NCBI GenBank assembly: GCA_964058805.1
Contig: CAXKVV010000004.1
Span: forward strand, 248,001 to 312,000
Source: Schoenoplectus triqueter
Lineage: Eukaryota > Streptophyta > Magnoliopsida > Poales > Cyperaceae
DNA length: 64,000 nucleotides
Reading direction: 5' to 3'
Part shown: positions 1 through 11,044 of the stretch, one piece after another
Numbering within the stretch: the stretch's first letter is position 1
Layout: the number at the start of each line of letters is the position of its first letter
The notes under the pieces: generated by a model
Databases searched by the model: none
Told to the model about the DNA's origin: nothing
What the model saw: the letters and a program-made list of their open reading frames with translations, nothing else
Made by a program: the position numbers and the translations under genes

Positions 1-900
1 CTCCGCCAATGAGGAAAAAACAAACCTAGACCAACGATAGCAGAAGAGTCAGACTCGAAAGGAGTGTTTGGGTGGGCATAGTTTCAATTGTTGTTTTAGT
101 ACGTAGCGAATCTCTAGCTGAAAGCTATTCAAGTTGAATAATTGTCATGCTTGCTACCTGGAAAATAAGCGAATAGACTCTAGGGTTGCTTAATTGCTTT
201 CTTTAGCAGGCTTTGTCCAGCGTCACTTTTCTTCCATGTTTATTAGCTAGTTGTATGCTTGTTCTACTGCTTAGCCAACTCCTTCCCATAAGTCTTTGGT
301 TTGAAATTCAGACTTCTCTTTTCAGAGACGCAATACATTATAGTTGAGGTTAGTTTCAGTTCATTACGGGAATAGAAGACTTCCCCTAGTGCCTCGAGAT
401 ATCACAATGAGGCTAGAAGAGTCCTTTGGCAGTAAGTGCTTTAGTCCGATTTTCACGGAAAGGGATGCCGAAATATTCTAAGTAGGGAGCGGTAGTAAGT
501 TTTTGTAGAAGGGCCATCAGGCATAGAATCTATAACGAATTTGTTATTGTTCCCCTTCACTTTAGTACTTTATTGCTCTTTGAATGTCTAGTGTGTGTAA
601 AAGCTAAAATACCTCTACGCTCAACAACTGGGTTGCTTAGGATTAGGAGCTATGTCCTTGTGCGGTAAGAGGCAGCCTACTGTATCCCTCTCAATAACAG
701 AAGCGGAGTACAGAGTAATAGCTATGGCAGCACAAGAGAGCACATGGCAAGCACTCAATGAGGAGGAAGAACAATAAGAAGTGAGACCAGCAGCCTATAG
801 ATGCAAGCCGGAAGAAGCCAAAGAGTTACAAAACACAAGTATCCGAGTTGATGGAGAAAGGCTTTGTTAGAGAATACAATTGATTCATTGGTTAGATCTT
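1..900. other. Non-coding DNA of mixed origin
   Basis: This stretch has a more balanced base composition than the AT-rich DNA around it and no long open frame. It includes the copia scrap listed separately. The style of the sequence, with short GA-rich and purine-rich runs and little simple repeat, recalls plant organelle intergenic DNA. That is an impression and no organelle gene could be named. Function unknown. Confidence 0.3.
641..776 (+). mobile_element. Ty1/copia pol fragment (RNase H end)
   Basis: Reading the plus strand here gives KRQPTVSLSITEAEYRVIA followed by MAAQESTW and then a stop. This is the well-known RNase H segment of Ty1/copia polyproteins (K-Q-x-T-V-S-L-S-x-T-E-A-E-Y, then A-x-Q-E). 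Only about 35 residues are recognisable, with no reverse transcriptase, integrase or LTR nearby, so it is a short relic and not an active element. The match is to a motif remembered for the family; its copia lineage cannot be told. Confidence 0.75.
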
Positions 901-1194
901 TGAATAGATAATCTAATCTGTACTTTTGAGTTTAATCTTTGACTATCAACCGAGTTTTGTATCTATCTATGGTTCTATCACTAAAAATCTATTTACATCC
1001 AATGATTTTTTTTTATCATGTGTCAATGATATAATTTGTCGAGCTTTATTCTTTTTCAAGACTTTGAGTTTCTTGTTCATTGCTTTCCGCCATATTAGTT
1101 TTTGTTGAAGATATAACAAGGATCTCAGAATAATTCATCATTGATCCAAACAAGGAAAGTCAGCCTAAATTAAGCTCAACATAATCAGCAATTA

Positions 1195-2308
1195 CCAACT
1201 AGCATAGAAGTTAGTATCTTACGATTCACGATACGAATCTTACGATTCGATACGATACAAATGGATAAGGATACGAATCTATACTTTGTATCTCTAGAGA
1301 GAAGAATCTTAAGAATCGTGTCTGTATCTTTTTGTATCTCGATACGATACGTATCCCAACGATACAATTAATTTAAGATACATATATTTTTTTCGACTTT
1401 ACCTCTTCTGTTCGATTCCACGCATCTTATTAGGCGATTAGAAAACCCTAGTGTGAGAAAAAAAAAAGGCAAAAAGAGACAAAAAATGACAAAGAAAAGA
1501 AAAAATATACTAGCGATTGTGAGAGAAGAGTCAAAAACTCCAAGCACGAGACAGTGCAAGTGGGTAACTCTTATTTATTTCATTTATTTTTTCTCTCATG
1601 CAGGGACAGATATAGTAAAGCCCAAGGGGGGTCAGTTGACCCCTTAGATTTTAAAAAATAATATTTTCGGTTAAGTTATTACCCAATTAGTTAATGAGTT
1701 TGGACCCGATAAGTTATTATAATCCGACTACTGACACCTTTAACTAAAATCTTGCATCTACCCCTACTCCCATGTCTCTGTCTAACAAACACGAGTAGTG
1801 TTTCTATGAAGCATCCAAAACTGTAGGCAATTTTTTTATTTTTTTAAGACTTAAATAATATACTCAGGGCCACTAGATTATATTAATTGATTTTATTTAT
1901 TTTATTCTCCTTAAATAATTCTTCCACACATGCTTATTGTAATTTATTTTGTAGTGATTTTATTAGCTGAAATAAAATTATTTTGTTTTATTCTCCTTAG
2001 ATATTAATTAATATTATCATTAAATTACCACATGAGCTATAATAAAACTCTGTGCTCATATATATGTACATATATATATAGCTCACATAGTATAAATTAT
2101 GCTAGTATACTATATAAATGTGATACAACGCTAAATAATAATGTTTTCAAGTGAAAAAATTCACTACATATTAAATTTAGTTAATATTAATTCATTTTAA
2201 GACAAGTTTAGCGTATCTTAACGATACGATACGATACACGATACACGATACGATACAAAATACTACGATTCACGATACAAAATGCGATTCAACTTCTATG
2301 CCAACTAG
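1195..2308. mobile_element. hAT-type non-autonomous element, 8-bp target duplication
   Basis: The element proper is 1203-2300 (1098 bp). It begins CATAGAAGTT and ends with the inverse AACTTCTATG. It is flanked by a perfect 8-bp direct repeat CCAACTAG at 1195-1202 and 2301-2308. Both subterminal regions are packed with GATACGATAC and ACGATTC words. An 8-bp target duplication is the hallmark of the hAT superfamily. No transposase frame is present. An inner segment at 1602-1790 (GGGTCAGTTGACCCC and a CTCTGTC-type end) looks like a second small insertion or a shared module. Confidence 0.8.
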
Positions 2309-3365
2309 CCGTTAATTATAAAGATAGAAAGTAATTATAAGGATTTGTATATCTTGTAAATATAGAAAGGTTCAAACAGTCATAAAGCCAGAAGGCACCT
2401 ATAAATGACCTTGTAATTCATATTGTAAAAAGGATATCGATATAATAAAAGACATCTATTGTTCTTATAAATCTCAAGAGTTTTTCTATGACTTCTTGAG
2501 CAGTATGTTCTAATTCTTTGAAAATAAAGGTTAAGAAACTATTATATTCATAAGTAACATTATCGTATGAATGTAATCTTGGATAGAATAGTGTACTATA
2601 TAAGTGATGTAATCTCTTAGTTTTGTTGACTGTTAAGGTAATCCCTTTAGATGGAAAAATAATTTCATAATTTAATTATTGTGAAAGTTTATTTATGGAT
2701 AAAAAATTTGAAGAACAACTTTGACATATAAAATATTGGATATAATTTTTTAGAAAAGTTTAATTGAGCCACTTTCTAAAATTTTCATTCTTTCATCATT
2801 TGCAACCATCACAAATTGAACTTTATTCCAATTCTCATAACTATGCAGCAATTTTTTTATTTTTGGTAATGTGATCAGTTGCAGCGAATCTAATATTCAA
2901 TTATTTGTAAAGAATTTAAATTTGAGTTTACAATCATACCAGAAATTTTGTTATTTTTCTGAAGCAGCACATAGAGGTGCTGGGCTAATTGCCACGTAGA
3001 TCTGACAGAGAGGATCAAAATCTAAATGATAAAAACGTACCAAATTTTTTTTCATTGCACTGTAAAATTCCTCTAAAATGGCACTGCATGGCTGTGATGA
3101 CAAAAACCGACAGGCATTGTTTTGTTCCTTCATAACTCGAACGAGTTTGCACATAATATAGGTGCTCCCTGTTGCAATGCAATCCAACTTAACTAAGCAA
3201 ATCGGTTTACTATCGTCAAAAATGATATTACTTCAATGGTTATAAAATAAACAAAAAAATAGTATTCCACTTCTTATTAGAAGCAAAATAAAAGATAGAC
3301 CAGCATTTCAGTGAGCGCCGGATAGCAACCAAACCAATATAAGGGAGGGAAGGGATCACTTACGA
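2309..3365. other. AT-rich intergenic DNA
   Basis: No convincing gene, RNA or repeat unit was recognised. The short frames here, including a 78-codon one on the minus strand at 2951-3187, show no family motif and no splice context. Confidence 0.5.
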
Positions 3366-3728
3366 TGGTTATCTTGACAATCTGAACAATGAATTTTTAA
3401 ATAAATATAAAAAAAAATTAAAAACAGAAAAAATATTATGAATATACTCTTCTACTTATAGATTGATGGTGATTCAAATTTCATGTAATTCATTACCGTT
3501 TGATAGTCCATTAAAGACCGTCAATTTATAACCATTGTAAATTATATAAAATTTTGATGATCCTTGATGGAGTATCAAATGATAATGAAATTACATGGAA
3601 TTTTAATAACCATTAATCTATAAGTAGAAAAATATATTCATTATATTTTTTCTATTTTTAAGAATTTTTTCATATTTATTTGAAAATTTATTATCAAGAT
3701 TGTCAAAATTGTCAAAATAACCCATATA
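3366..3728. mobile_element. Palindromic MITE
   Basis: The first about 150 bases read as an inverted, diverged copy of the last about 150: GGTTATCTTGACAATC on the left corresponds to the reverse complement of GATTGTCAAAATTGTCAAAA on the right, and the match continues through TCTACTTATAGATT towards the centre. The element is AT-rich, about 360 bp, without coding capacity. No clean target duplication was found. Confidence 0.6.
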
Positions 3729-3732
3729 TATA

Positions 3733-3995
3733 CAGTGGTGGATGCTATTGAATGGGGTCAATTGTCCCCATTTGTTATTAAAAAATCATAAATTTATATA
3801 TAATTTTATTATATTTTTTTACGAAAATTAGTAAATTCATTATTATTAACCCCCATATATTTATAATTTTTGTACTCTAGTAACCCCCATATATAAAAAA
3901 ATCATACAAATTTTAGTAACGATTATTTTGTGTAATATAAAAATTTAAAATGTTGACCCCTATACACAATTTTTCTGTCTCTGCCTCTGTGTGTG
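3733..3995. mobile_element. Small hAT-like MITE with GGGGTCAA arms
   Basis: The left side reads GTGGTGGATGC followed by GGGGTCAATTGTCCCC. The right side has GTTGACCCC and then CTGTCTCTGCCTCTG, roughly the inverse. Similar arms occur inside the element at 1203-2300 and near 51750. The ends resemble the GTGGCGGA...TCTGCC type of plant non-autonomous hAT elements, but no target duplication could be fixed. Confidence 0.4.
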
Positions 3996-3999
3996 TATG

Positions 4000-4405
4000 A
4001 AGACCTTACGATTTTTGCGAAACAAAGAGGGATTTTTGTTTCAGTTTCAAATCTCATATACTGAAAGTTCAAAATATAAATCTAACTAGTCCACAATAAT
4101 TTAGATACTAAAAATTTATTGAATACTAAATTTTATTATTTTTGGAGCTTTGTAACTATTTTTTATTTCTGAAAGCTGATAATTTTGTAGGTGCACCTAT
4201 CATTATTTTATTATTATTTTTGAGGCATTTTTAAATATCCGAAAAAATAGTAGAAAGCTCCAAATATAATCTTTGGTATTCAATAAGATTTAAATATGTT
4301 ATTTATGTTGGATGAATTAGATTGACAATTTAAACTTTAATTTTATGAGATTTTTTAGACCGAAGCAAAACATCTCTTTGTTTCGCGAAGCACCGTAAGA
4401 TCTCT
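4000..4405. mobile_element. Palindromic MITE
   Basis: The left end GACCTTACGATTTTTGCGAA and the following AACAAAGAG are mirrored at the right end by CTCTTTGTTTCGCGAAGCAC then CGTAAGATC. The inverted similarity runs about 180 bp inwards from each end (GGAGCTTT on the left arm, AAAGCTCC on the right). A (TA)n tract follows directly at 4410-4440. Confidence 0.6.
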
Positions 4406-4446
4406 CTCTCTATATATATATATATACATACATATATATAAAGAGA

Positions 4447-4655
4447 GAGTAAATCTACCGTGTGGTTAAGCTCACGAAGACCTATATATATTTATTATTT
4501 TTTTTAGAGTTATTTTTAAAAATTAAAAATGATGACTTAAAATTTTTAAAACATTTTAGATTTTTGTCTCCCATAAGATTTTTATATGAAGAATTTAATG
4601 AATATGATGAATCAAAATTTAAAAATGAGTTGATTTATTTTTTAAGTTAAAAGTG
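4447..4655. mobile_element. Partial copy of the GAGTAAATCTAC palindromic MITE family
   Basis: It starts GAGTAAATCTACCGTG and TTAAGCTCACG, then jumps to the right-hand half seen in the complete copies at 24004, 27808 and 29948 (ATAAGATTTTTATATGAAGA followed by ATTTAATGA). It is therefore an internally deleted or truncated member. The left side abuts a (TA)n tract. Confidence 0.5.
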
Positions 4656-4687
4656 TCTACCATTAATCTATTAGTTTGATTCAGTGT

Positions 4688-5016
4688 ATTATGTGTAGAG
4701 GTGGCAATCGGGCGGGTCGGGTCGGGTTCGGGTTCGGGTCGGGCGGGTCGGGTCAGTTTGATTTTCTGGAAGAAATCGGGCCGGGTCGGGTCAGGGTCGG
4801 GTCGGGTCGGGTCAATTTATATGTTGCGTTTTTTCAGATCGTTGATAGATTTCGATTGGATTGAAGGCCATTTGATCTCGGGTCGGGTCAGGTCGGGTTC
4901 GGGTCGGATCGGATCAGTTTGACTTTCTTAAAAAATCGGATCGGGTCGGGTTCGGATCCGGACGGGTCGGGCGGATTTGTCAGGTCGGATCGGGTTCTGT
5001 CACCTCTAATTATGTG
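4688..5016. mobile_element. hAT MITE rich in GGGTCGG repeats, copy 1
   Basis: The element proper is 4696-5008 (313 bp). It starts TAGAGGTGGCA and ends TGTCACCTCTA (inverse, one mismatch). It is flanked by the perfect 8-bp repeat ATTATGTG at 4688-4695 and 5009-5016. The inside is made of GGGTC/GGGTTC words interrupted by AT-containing spacers, so the G-rich run is on the plus strand. The same element occurs inverted at 52967-53253. Open frames across it are artefacts of the repeat. It inserted about 70 bases upstream of the decayed MTPC1-like first exon. Confidence 0.9.
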
Positions 5017-5749
5017 ATGAGTGATCCCCACCCTATAAGGAAACGACCGAAAGCCAGAAGGGTACTCCGTGCACCGAGTCCAAACAAATGACTTTCCGCC
5101 TCAGTCATCTGGCCGCCGCGCCCCGCTCGCTTGGTTCAGCCCAGCGTCTCTCCGCACTGAGCAGCGGCGCCCAGTACTCTCTGGCCTTTGCTCGCTGGCA
5201 TGTGGGCCACCACCAATCCACTCTCCCGATCAAGAGAACACCTCGCCAAGAGTCTGATGTGGCTTTAGCCGTCGGAAAGGCTCTTACGGGTTATGTCCCA
5301 GGCAGCACAGTCATCATTGCCGATGCAGCGCACTCTGTTTCTGATATAGTGAGCTTAAACCTTCTATATGTTTCTTCTCCAAAATTTTATATAATCTAAG
5401 CGTTTTGTTCCAATCTGTGATGAATTTTCATTAGTTAACACTTAACAGCATGCTGAGATAAATAATGACATCGATCACTTGTTAAATGTATGTTGTAATA
5501 ATTTGGAATAGATAATCAATTTTCATGCTCTTATGATTTATATATCTGATGGTCGCCTAGTTAGGTTCTCATTTCCCAATTTGTTTTTTCTTTTGGTTAA
5601 TATGAGATCAGAATTAGCTGAGACAAAGTACAACTTATAAAGCTGAAACAAAGAAATATGATGGATTTATTTTTCAGTTTTTACTTGTTAATAGTTGGTG
5701 CTTGATAAATAATCAGTGACTGATCATACTATATTGTATAGATGGTGTG

Positions 5750-6040
5750 GGAAATAATATAGGGCATTCTGTTTCTGGTATAATCTGGATAAGGACAAAG
5801 ATCGGTGGAGAATGCTTGAATTTATCTTCCTTTCATAACCCAACCCTCCACTTGGGCCCCCAATACAGAGAGACAGTTATCTTATCTCATATACTCATAT
5901 GCCTGGGTCTGTTATAGATTCAGGTCAGTTTTCTGTTTCAATGTTTCGGGATCCAGTAGAGAATGCTTGAATTTATCTTCCTTTCACAACCCAACGCCCC
6001 CCCCCCCCCCCCCCGGACCCCAATAATATAGGGTATTCAG
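5750..6040. repeat. Local duplication with a C homopolymer
   Basis: AGAGAATGCTTGAATTTATC plus the following TTCCTTTCA-AACCCAAC occurs at about 5808 and again at about 5957. A GGG(C/T)ATTC(T/A)GTTTC stretch is shared at 5760 and 6031. The second copy carries a run of about 18 C at 5998-6014. It lies in a pseudogene intron. Confidence 0.55.
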
Positions 6041-6674
6041 TTTCAATGCTTGCCACTAGTTTTTCTTTAGATTGAAATAGTTTCTTGTTCCACCACGGCA
6101 TAGCATTGAAACTAGCTGATTGAATATGGTTTTAGAAGCTTATGTTACTTACTGCTCAAAGTAACTTTTAATTTTAAACTATTATTTCAGGTCATGGTAA
6201 ATTTGAAAGTCTAGGGACGCTTGCTATCTCAAGCTTGCTCTTGGTTACTTCGTGGAATCGGTTGGCATGCAGTTGATGTTCTTCAGGTTATTTTTTTCTT
6301 TTTCTTAAGAATGTGTGTCGGGTTAATTTCATTTCTTTTCTTTTGTAAGATATGTATGTGAAACTTTTTCACATCTGCTTTTATTTTCAGGTGACTCTTG
6401 CTCTGGATGTTATTTGCATTACATTACCACATAGGCAACATGATCATGGCCATGCAGGACATCATCATGGGCCGCATGACGCAAGAAACTGTTCAGACAA
6501 TCTCTCATTCGAAGTCTTTGTTGTCGGGGTGGGGTATAAGGTCTGATCTTTTCTCTTCTTTCAGAAGCTAGGATTGGAATAAATTCCTAATGCCCAAGCC
6601 ATTCCTCTGTCTTTTCAAGTTATGCTTTCACTTTCCATTGAGTTAAATGACTACTCGCCTATGCTTTCTTTGTG

Positions 6675-7194
6675 GGTGCATCTAGGGGTGTGCAAACGGT
6701 CGGTTCGGTTCAAACCAAAATAATTAGATGCATCCGAAATTTTTTTCGGTTTGTCAAATTATGAACCGAACCAAACTTCTAAAAATATCAACCTAATAAA
6801 CCGAATTGTTTTCGGTTCATTCGGTTAAACCGAAATTATATTATTTAAAGAGCAATAAAAATATCAAAAATTATTAAAATTGATAGAAAAATAAATAGTT
6901 TAAAAGATAAAAGAAATAACTAAATAAAACTTGTAGAAAAAAAATATATTCGGATTATTTTTGATATAATTCTTATTTATATTAAGTAAAATAAAATTAT
7001 TTGATAAATTTTGGACTATTCGGTTTATCCGATTTAGAAAAATCAAAACCGAACCAAAGAACAAAACCGAATTAGCTAAAATTTTCAACCGAACTGAAAT
7101 TTTTAAACCGAAAAATCGAACCAAATAGTCCAAAATTTAATGATTCGGTTTAAAACCAATTAAACCGATCCGTTAGCACACCCCTAGGTTCATC
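6675..7194. mobile_element. hAT-type MITE (TAGGGGTGTGC ends)
   Basis: The element proper is 6683-7186 (504 bp). It begins TAGGGGTGTGCAAACGG and ends CCGTTAGCACACCCCTA (inverse). Its flanks are GGTGCATC and GGTTCATC, 7 of 8 identical, as expected for an aged hAT target duplication. The subterminal regions carry many TTCGGTT/AACCGAA words. It sits in an intron of the MTPC1-like pseudogene. A diverged relative lies at 38424-40850. Confidence 0.85.
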
Positions 7195-7885
7195 CCTTCC
7201 CCTAGTCGAGTTTGATCCTTATAGTATTTTCTTTTGTTACTTTTACCACAGGACAAGATGAAGCATGCTAACCTTATTTTTATTCTTTCTAGCTATACTC
7301 GCGTGGAGTAGCCTATCCTCTTTGTAGCTTGAGTCAAAGTCATTTTGGTCCGTTCTTTCTTTCTTTGTTGAGAGCGAGGATAGACCAAGCCCTCTTTTGG
7401 CCGAACAGATAGGTTCAGGTGGCTTAGGAATCAATATTATTCTACCCCAACACTAGCCCATAAGGCAAAGAAAGTGAATAGTTGATTTTGTTTTTTGTAG
7501 CGTCATCTCTTCGTCTTAGCCCTATGAATCGACTTTGCTTCCTTGTCTTTACTGGGCCAGTAGACTGGGTAAACGTAAGGTCATTTTTGTTTATACAGAG
7601 GATAGGGTTTCAAAAAGGTAATATAAGGGATCGAAAGAAGGAATTAGGAGAAGAATGTAAGAAAGAGGTCAATAAGTGAGAATGTTCAAAAGGGGGAAGG
7701 AGGAGTGCTGATCAATAAATAGAGGTACTTTTATAGACCCAGAGTGCCCGACTCTGGCACCGAGTGTGACAGTGGTTGCAATATCTGTTATAGAAGGGTA
7801 AATATCTGGAACAGGTCTCTAATCCCAAATAAAGGCAGTAGAATTAAAAGTAAAATATAAATAAAAAGCTTATCGCTTTTCTTTT
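7195..7885. other. Unassigned spacer, possibly foreign or organelle-derived
   Basis: These 0.7 kb separate two remnant exons of the MTPC1-like pseudogene. They are visibly less AT-rich than the other introns and have no repeat signature. The two short frames (7243-7434 minus, 7482-7679 plus) show no recognisable motif. The composition resembles the first 900 bases of the window. Confidence 0.3.
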
Positions 7886-8681
7886 TGTGAGAAGGTTGTA
7901 CTGGATTACAAAAAGAGCAGGAGAGAAGGCAGTGAACTGATGAAAGCAAACACATGGCACCATCTCTCTGATGCGGTCTCTTCTGTTGTTGCTCTTATTG
8001 GTGTTGGTAAGTCCTTGTATTACTCATTATCATTGTAATTATCATCACTGTTATCTGCTATCATCAACGCCATGACCACCGCCATTATTATTGTGACATC
8101 ACCATTTTGTTTAACCTCATACAGGTGGAACAATACTGGGGTCTCATTCTTGGACCCGCTAGCTTTGTATTTGGCATGATTTTGAAAGCTGGTATTGAAA
8201 CCGATTATGAAAGATATGTAGCCTATTTTTTTATATATAGGAATTAAAAATTTCAGCATTGTAATTTATTACTATAATTCTTTTGTGTTTGGCTGTAGTG
8301 TAATGGTGTTTGTAGATGCAGCAGTTGAAGTGTCAGTTTTGCAACCTATAAAAGAGACGATTCCTCAAGTTGAAGGTGTCAAGGTAGAGACCTAACACCA
8401 ATCTCTCCCTTTGAAGGAAGGTAGAGACCTAAATGCAAACTTCCTTCATGCAATGTGATTTCTTAACGTGATATAAACAACTTCTAAAATAGAAAACCAT
8501 CAAAATAAATGAAGAGGAACATGAACTTTATTTTAGTGCCATTTGTCCTGATATACTATATTTACATTTCAAGACTAATGGATTTGATTTTCATGTGAAA
8601 ATAAAAGGATGCCACTGGTTGAGAGGAGGAAAGGCTGACACTTTGCAGTACCTGAATGTACATATTGAGGTGTGCAAAATT

Positions 8682-8775
8682 AACTCACTGTGTGACCAAT
8701 GTAACCTTACAGATTAATGAAATTTGGAGGCACCGACCTCCATCTTTTTTATCAAAAAAAAAACTCACTGTGTGA
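8682..8775 (+). mobile_element. Very short LINE tail insertion with 14-bp target duplication
   Basis: Insert 8696-8761 (66 bp) ends TTTTTTATC followed by about ten A. It is flanked by the perfect repeat AACTCACTGTGTGA at 8682-8695 and 8762-8775. A poly-A end, a variable-length duplication and the TTAATGAAATTT word typical of plant L1-like 3' ends point to a severely 5'-truncated LINE or LINE-mobilised RNA on the plus strand. Confidence 0.8.
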
Positions 8776-8931
8776 TCATCTTATGTATGCAGTTTCAAAT
8801 TTTGGCCCACTCAGGTCGTAAATATTTCAGGTGTTTCCGTTCTTGAGCGTAGGTGCTGCACATGAAATTGGTGAAACAGTTCGTCATCAGATACATCAAA
8901 CTCATAAGTTGCAGAAGTATTTATACACATA

Positions 8932-11040
8932 GTTAGCTTTTACTATGTATCTGTGCTTTATCAGCTTGAACTGAAAATAATAAAGATCCAACTCTAAAAT
9001 AGAGGGCAAGAACTGTAAGAATATCTTCTTTCAAATGGTAATCTCACCTTCCTCAAAATAAGAAAACACATTTCTTAACTTCTGTAAAAGTTTGCCAATG
9101 TACTAAATATGAAGGGTGCTTTTGCAAACATAAAATTGTTCAGGCAAAGAGGTTTATGCATACAGTTTGTTGTGGCCTTTTGGGAGTTTGTGTTACAATT
9201 ATTTTACTATTTACAGGAGGGCATTTGCCAAGATTTACACATACAAAATGTCTTTAAAATTAGGTCTTAATTTTATTTCAAATTGTCTTTTTCCTTTGTC
9301 TATTTCTTTTGTTGAGCTGATCTGTGGTATTCAAATTGCTTCACTAGCTGATTTTTGGCTTTGTAACTTTGTGTTGGTGCTGGTACAGATGTAACAGATC
9401 TCCTTACAGTTTTGTGAGTTGTTGTTCTGTATTAGTTATTGGTACAACTTGCTGACTGTTGACTGTTGTGGATTTGTGATTGTTGTGATGCTTCTGATAT
9501 TACTGCCAGTTGATTGTTGTTTGTGATTTTGCGAAAAATTGAATGAGAAAATAGCTTTTGACGATGATTTTTTTTTTATTGAAAAGGATTCTTATTTATA
9601 AGGAGTACACCATGGCTTATATAGTCTTGTGCCTAATGGTACATTTTTCTAATGTTACCAATAGTGTACTTAACGGATAGTTGCTAAAAAAATTGAGGTA
9701 GCTAACTCCTTTTATTAATTAAAAAGAGGTTAATATTTTTTTTAATTGAGCGATGATGATATTAGTTCCAATGGATCTGAGGCTGATCTCCTAATTGCAT
9801 CTCTAATTTTAATTATTATTTTCAATACCAGTTTATATATGCAGCTTCCATGTAAGTTCAGTGCATGAAACTGGAGAAATGTTCTGTCATCACTCGTCAG
9901 GTATATTGAGCTCATAAACAAGTTGCCAAAGTGATGTCACATACCTCTACTTAGCTTGAAATGATATATAAAAGTATTTCTGAAATTGATGACAAGAAAA
10001 TGTTCGTATTTATTGCAACAAACAGCAACAGGCGTTTCTGGGGGTTGAGTTGAGGATAACCAATTCAGCACACAAATGAGTTTGGATAATCAAGTTAAAA
10101 CTTCTTGTTGAGACTTGCAAAAGAAAGATGTCAAAGAAAAACAAATGATTTGTCAGTTTACAAAAAAAAAAAAATCCGGTAGTTGAAATCAATAAAAGAT
10201 TCTGGACTTCATATTTGCGAGTTTATGTTGTTAAGCTAACTTTTATGCTTTCTTTGATTTTATTAGAAACTACATTTCTTACTTGTGCAAGGCATTTAAA
10301 GCCCATTGTAAAACAAAAAATGATGATAATGCGCCCTTGTGGAAGTGCAGAAATTTTTAAATATTTGTGCTCCGAGTAGAATATTTTTATTCATATAACC
10401 CCTGAAAGTTTTTCATAATATAGACAATTTAACTGTTACAACAAGTGCTCTATGTGGGGTATTTGAGTTTCTTCTCGTTGTGGTACAAAATATTTTTGCC
10501 GAGCAGATGAACTTTCCTCTTGCTATTTCATTATTTGATATAAAAGGTATTTCACATTAGTTATTTTTTGAAGTAGAATACGAAAAATATACTATTATAT
10601 TTTATTTTATTTTTCAAAGTAGTGATTTCTCATCTATTTCATTAATGAAATAAAGTACTCGAATGGTACCACAATCCGTTACCGTGGTATTTATCATATA
10701 AATCGTTCACTTAACTACTACAACCATAGTACTATCTCATAACATCCATAAACGATCATCAACATAGTAAAATACTGAATTAGTAATATAAATTCTTCAA
10801 GTTCCTCTTAAGACTCAAATGGCAGAGCCTTTTCACTCCAAATGCTTATATTCCTGATGCGATCAAAATAAAAGAGCAATGTCATATAGAAAAAGGAACA
10901 ACTATCCATTAACCATGCTATTTAGTTGTGCTTAAAGCTATATGAGTTCATGTTAAGGCTAAATCAGTTTCTGCGTCAAAGAAGACCTGTTGCTCAGCCT
11001 CTGTGATATCTATTCTTAAATGTGCTTGATGAAATCTGCA
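8932..11040. other. AT-rich intergenic DNA
   Basis: No gene was recognised. The 75-codon frame at 9167-9394 follows an AG acceptor-like context but has no family motif. Around 9840-9930 a stretch (GTGCATGAAACTGGAGAAAT followed by GTTCTGTCATCA) is faintly like the last exon of the MTPC1-like pseudogene (8858-8892), so it may be an older duplicate of that exon. The rest shows nothing specific. Confidence 0.35.
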
Positions 11041-11044
11041 CAGG

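Larger units (their letters stand above)
5088..8931 (+). pseudogene. Metal tolerance protein C1-like (cation diffusion facilitator) pseudogene
   Basis: Exon remnants in family order: 5088-5348 (MTFRLSHLAAAP start, later IIADAAHSVSDI), 6191-6286 (GHGKFESLGTLAIS, then WHAVDVLQ), 6391-6540 (His-rich HDHGHAGHHHG loop), about 7889-8006 (LYWITKRAGEK, then SELMKANTWHH and SVVALIGVG), 8125-8212 (FGMILKAGIE), 8299-8383 (QPIKETIPQVEGVK), 8608-8669 (GCHWLRGGKADTLQYLNVHIE without its last residue group), 8831-8931 (AAHEIGETVRHQIHQTH). These match organellar-type CDF metal transporters (plant MTPC1 type). It is broken: reading-frame shifts occur inside the 6191, 7889 and 8125 segments and in the last exon, and the exon that should join SVSDI to YGHGKF was not found. 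Introns hold a hAT element, a 66-bp LINE tail and other repeats. A functional product is very unlikely. The family name rests on recalled motifs. Confidence 0.8.

Noticed and set aside
4676..4922. Gly/Arg-rich frames across the GGGTCGG repeats here and at 52911-53264
   Set aside because: They are translations of a simple repeat inside a transposon defined by target duplications, not proteins.
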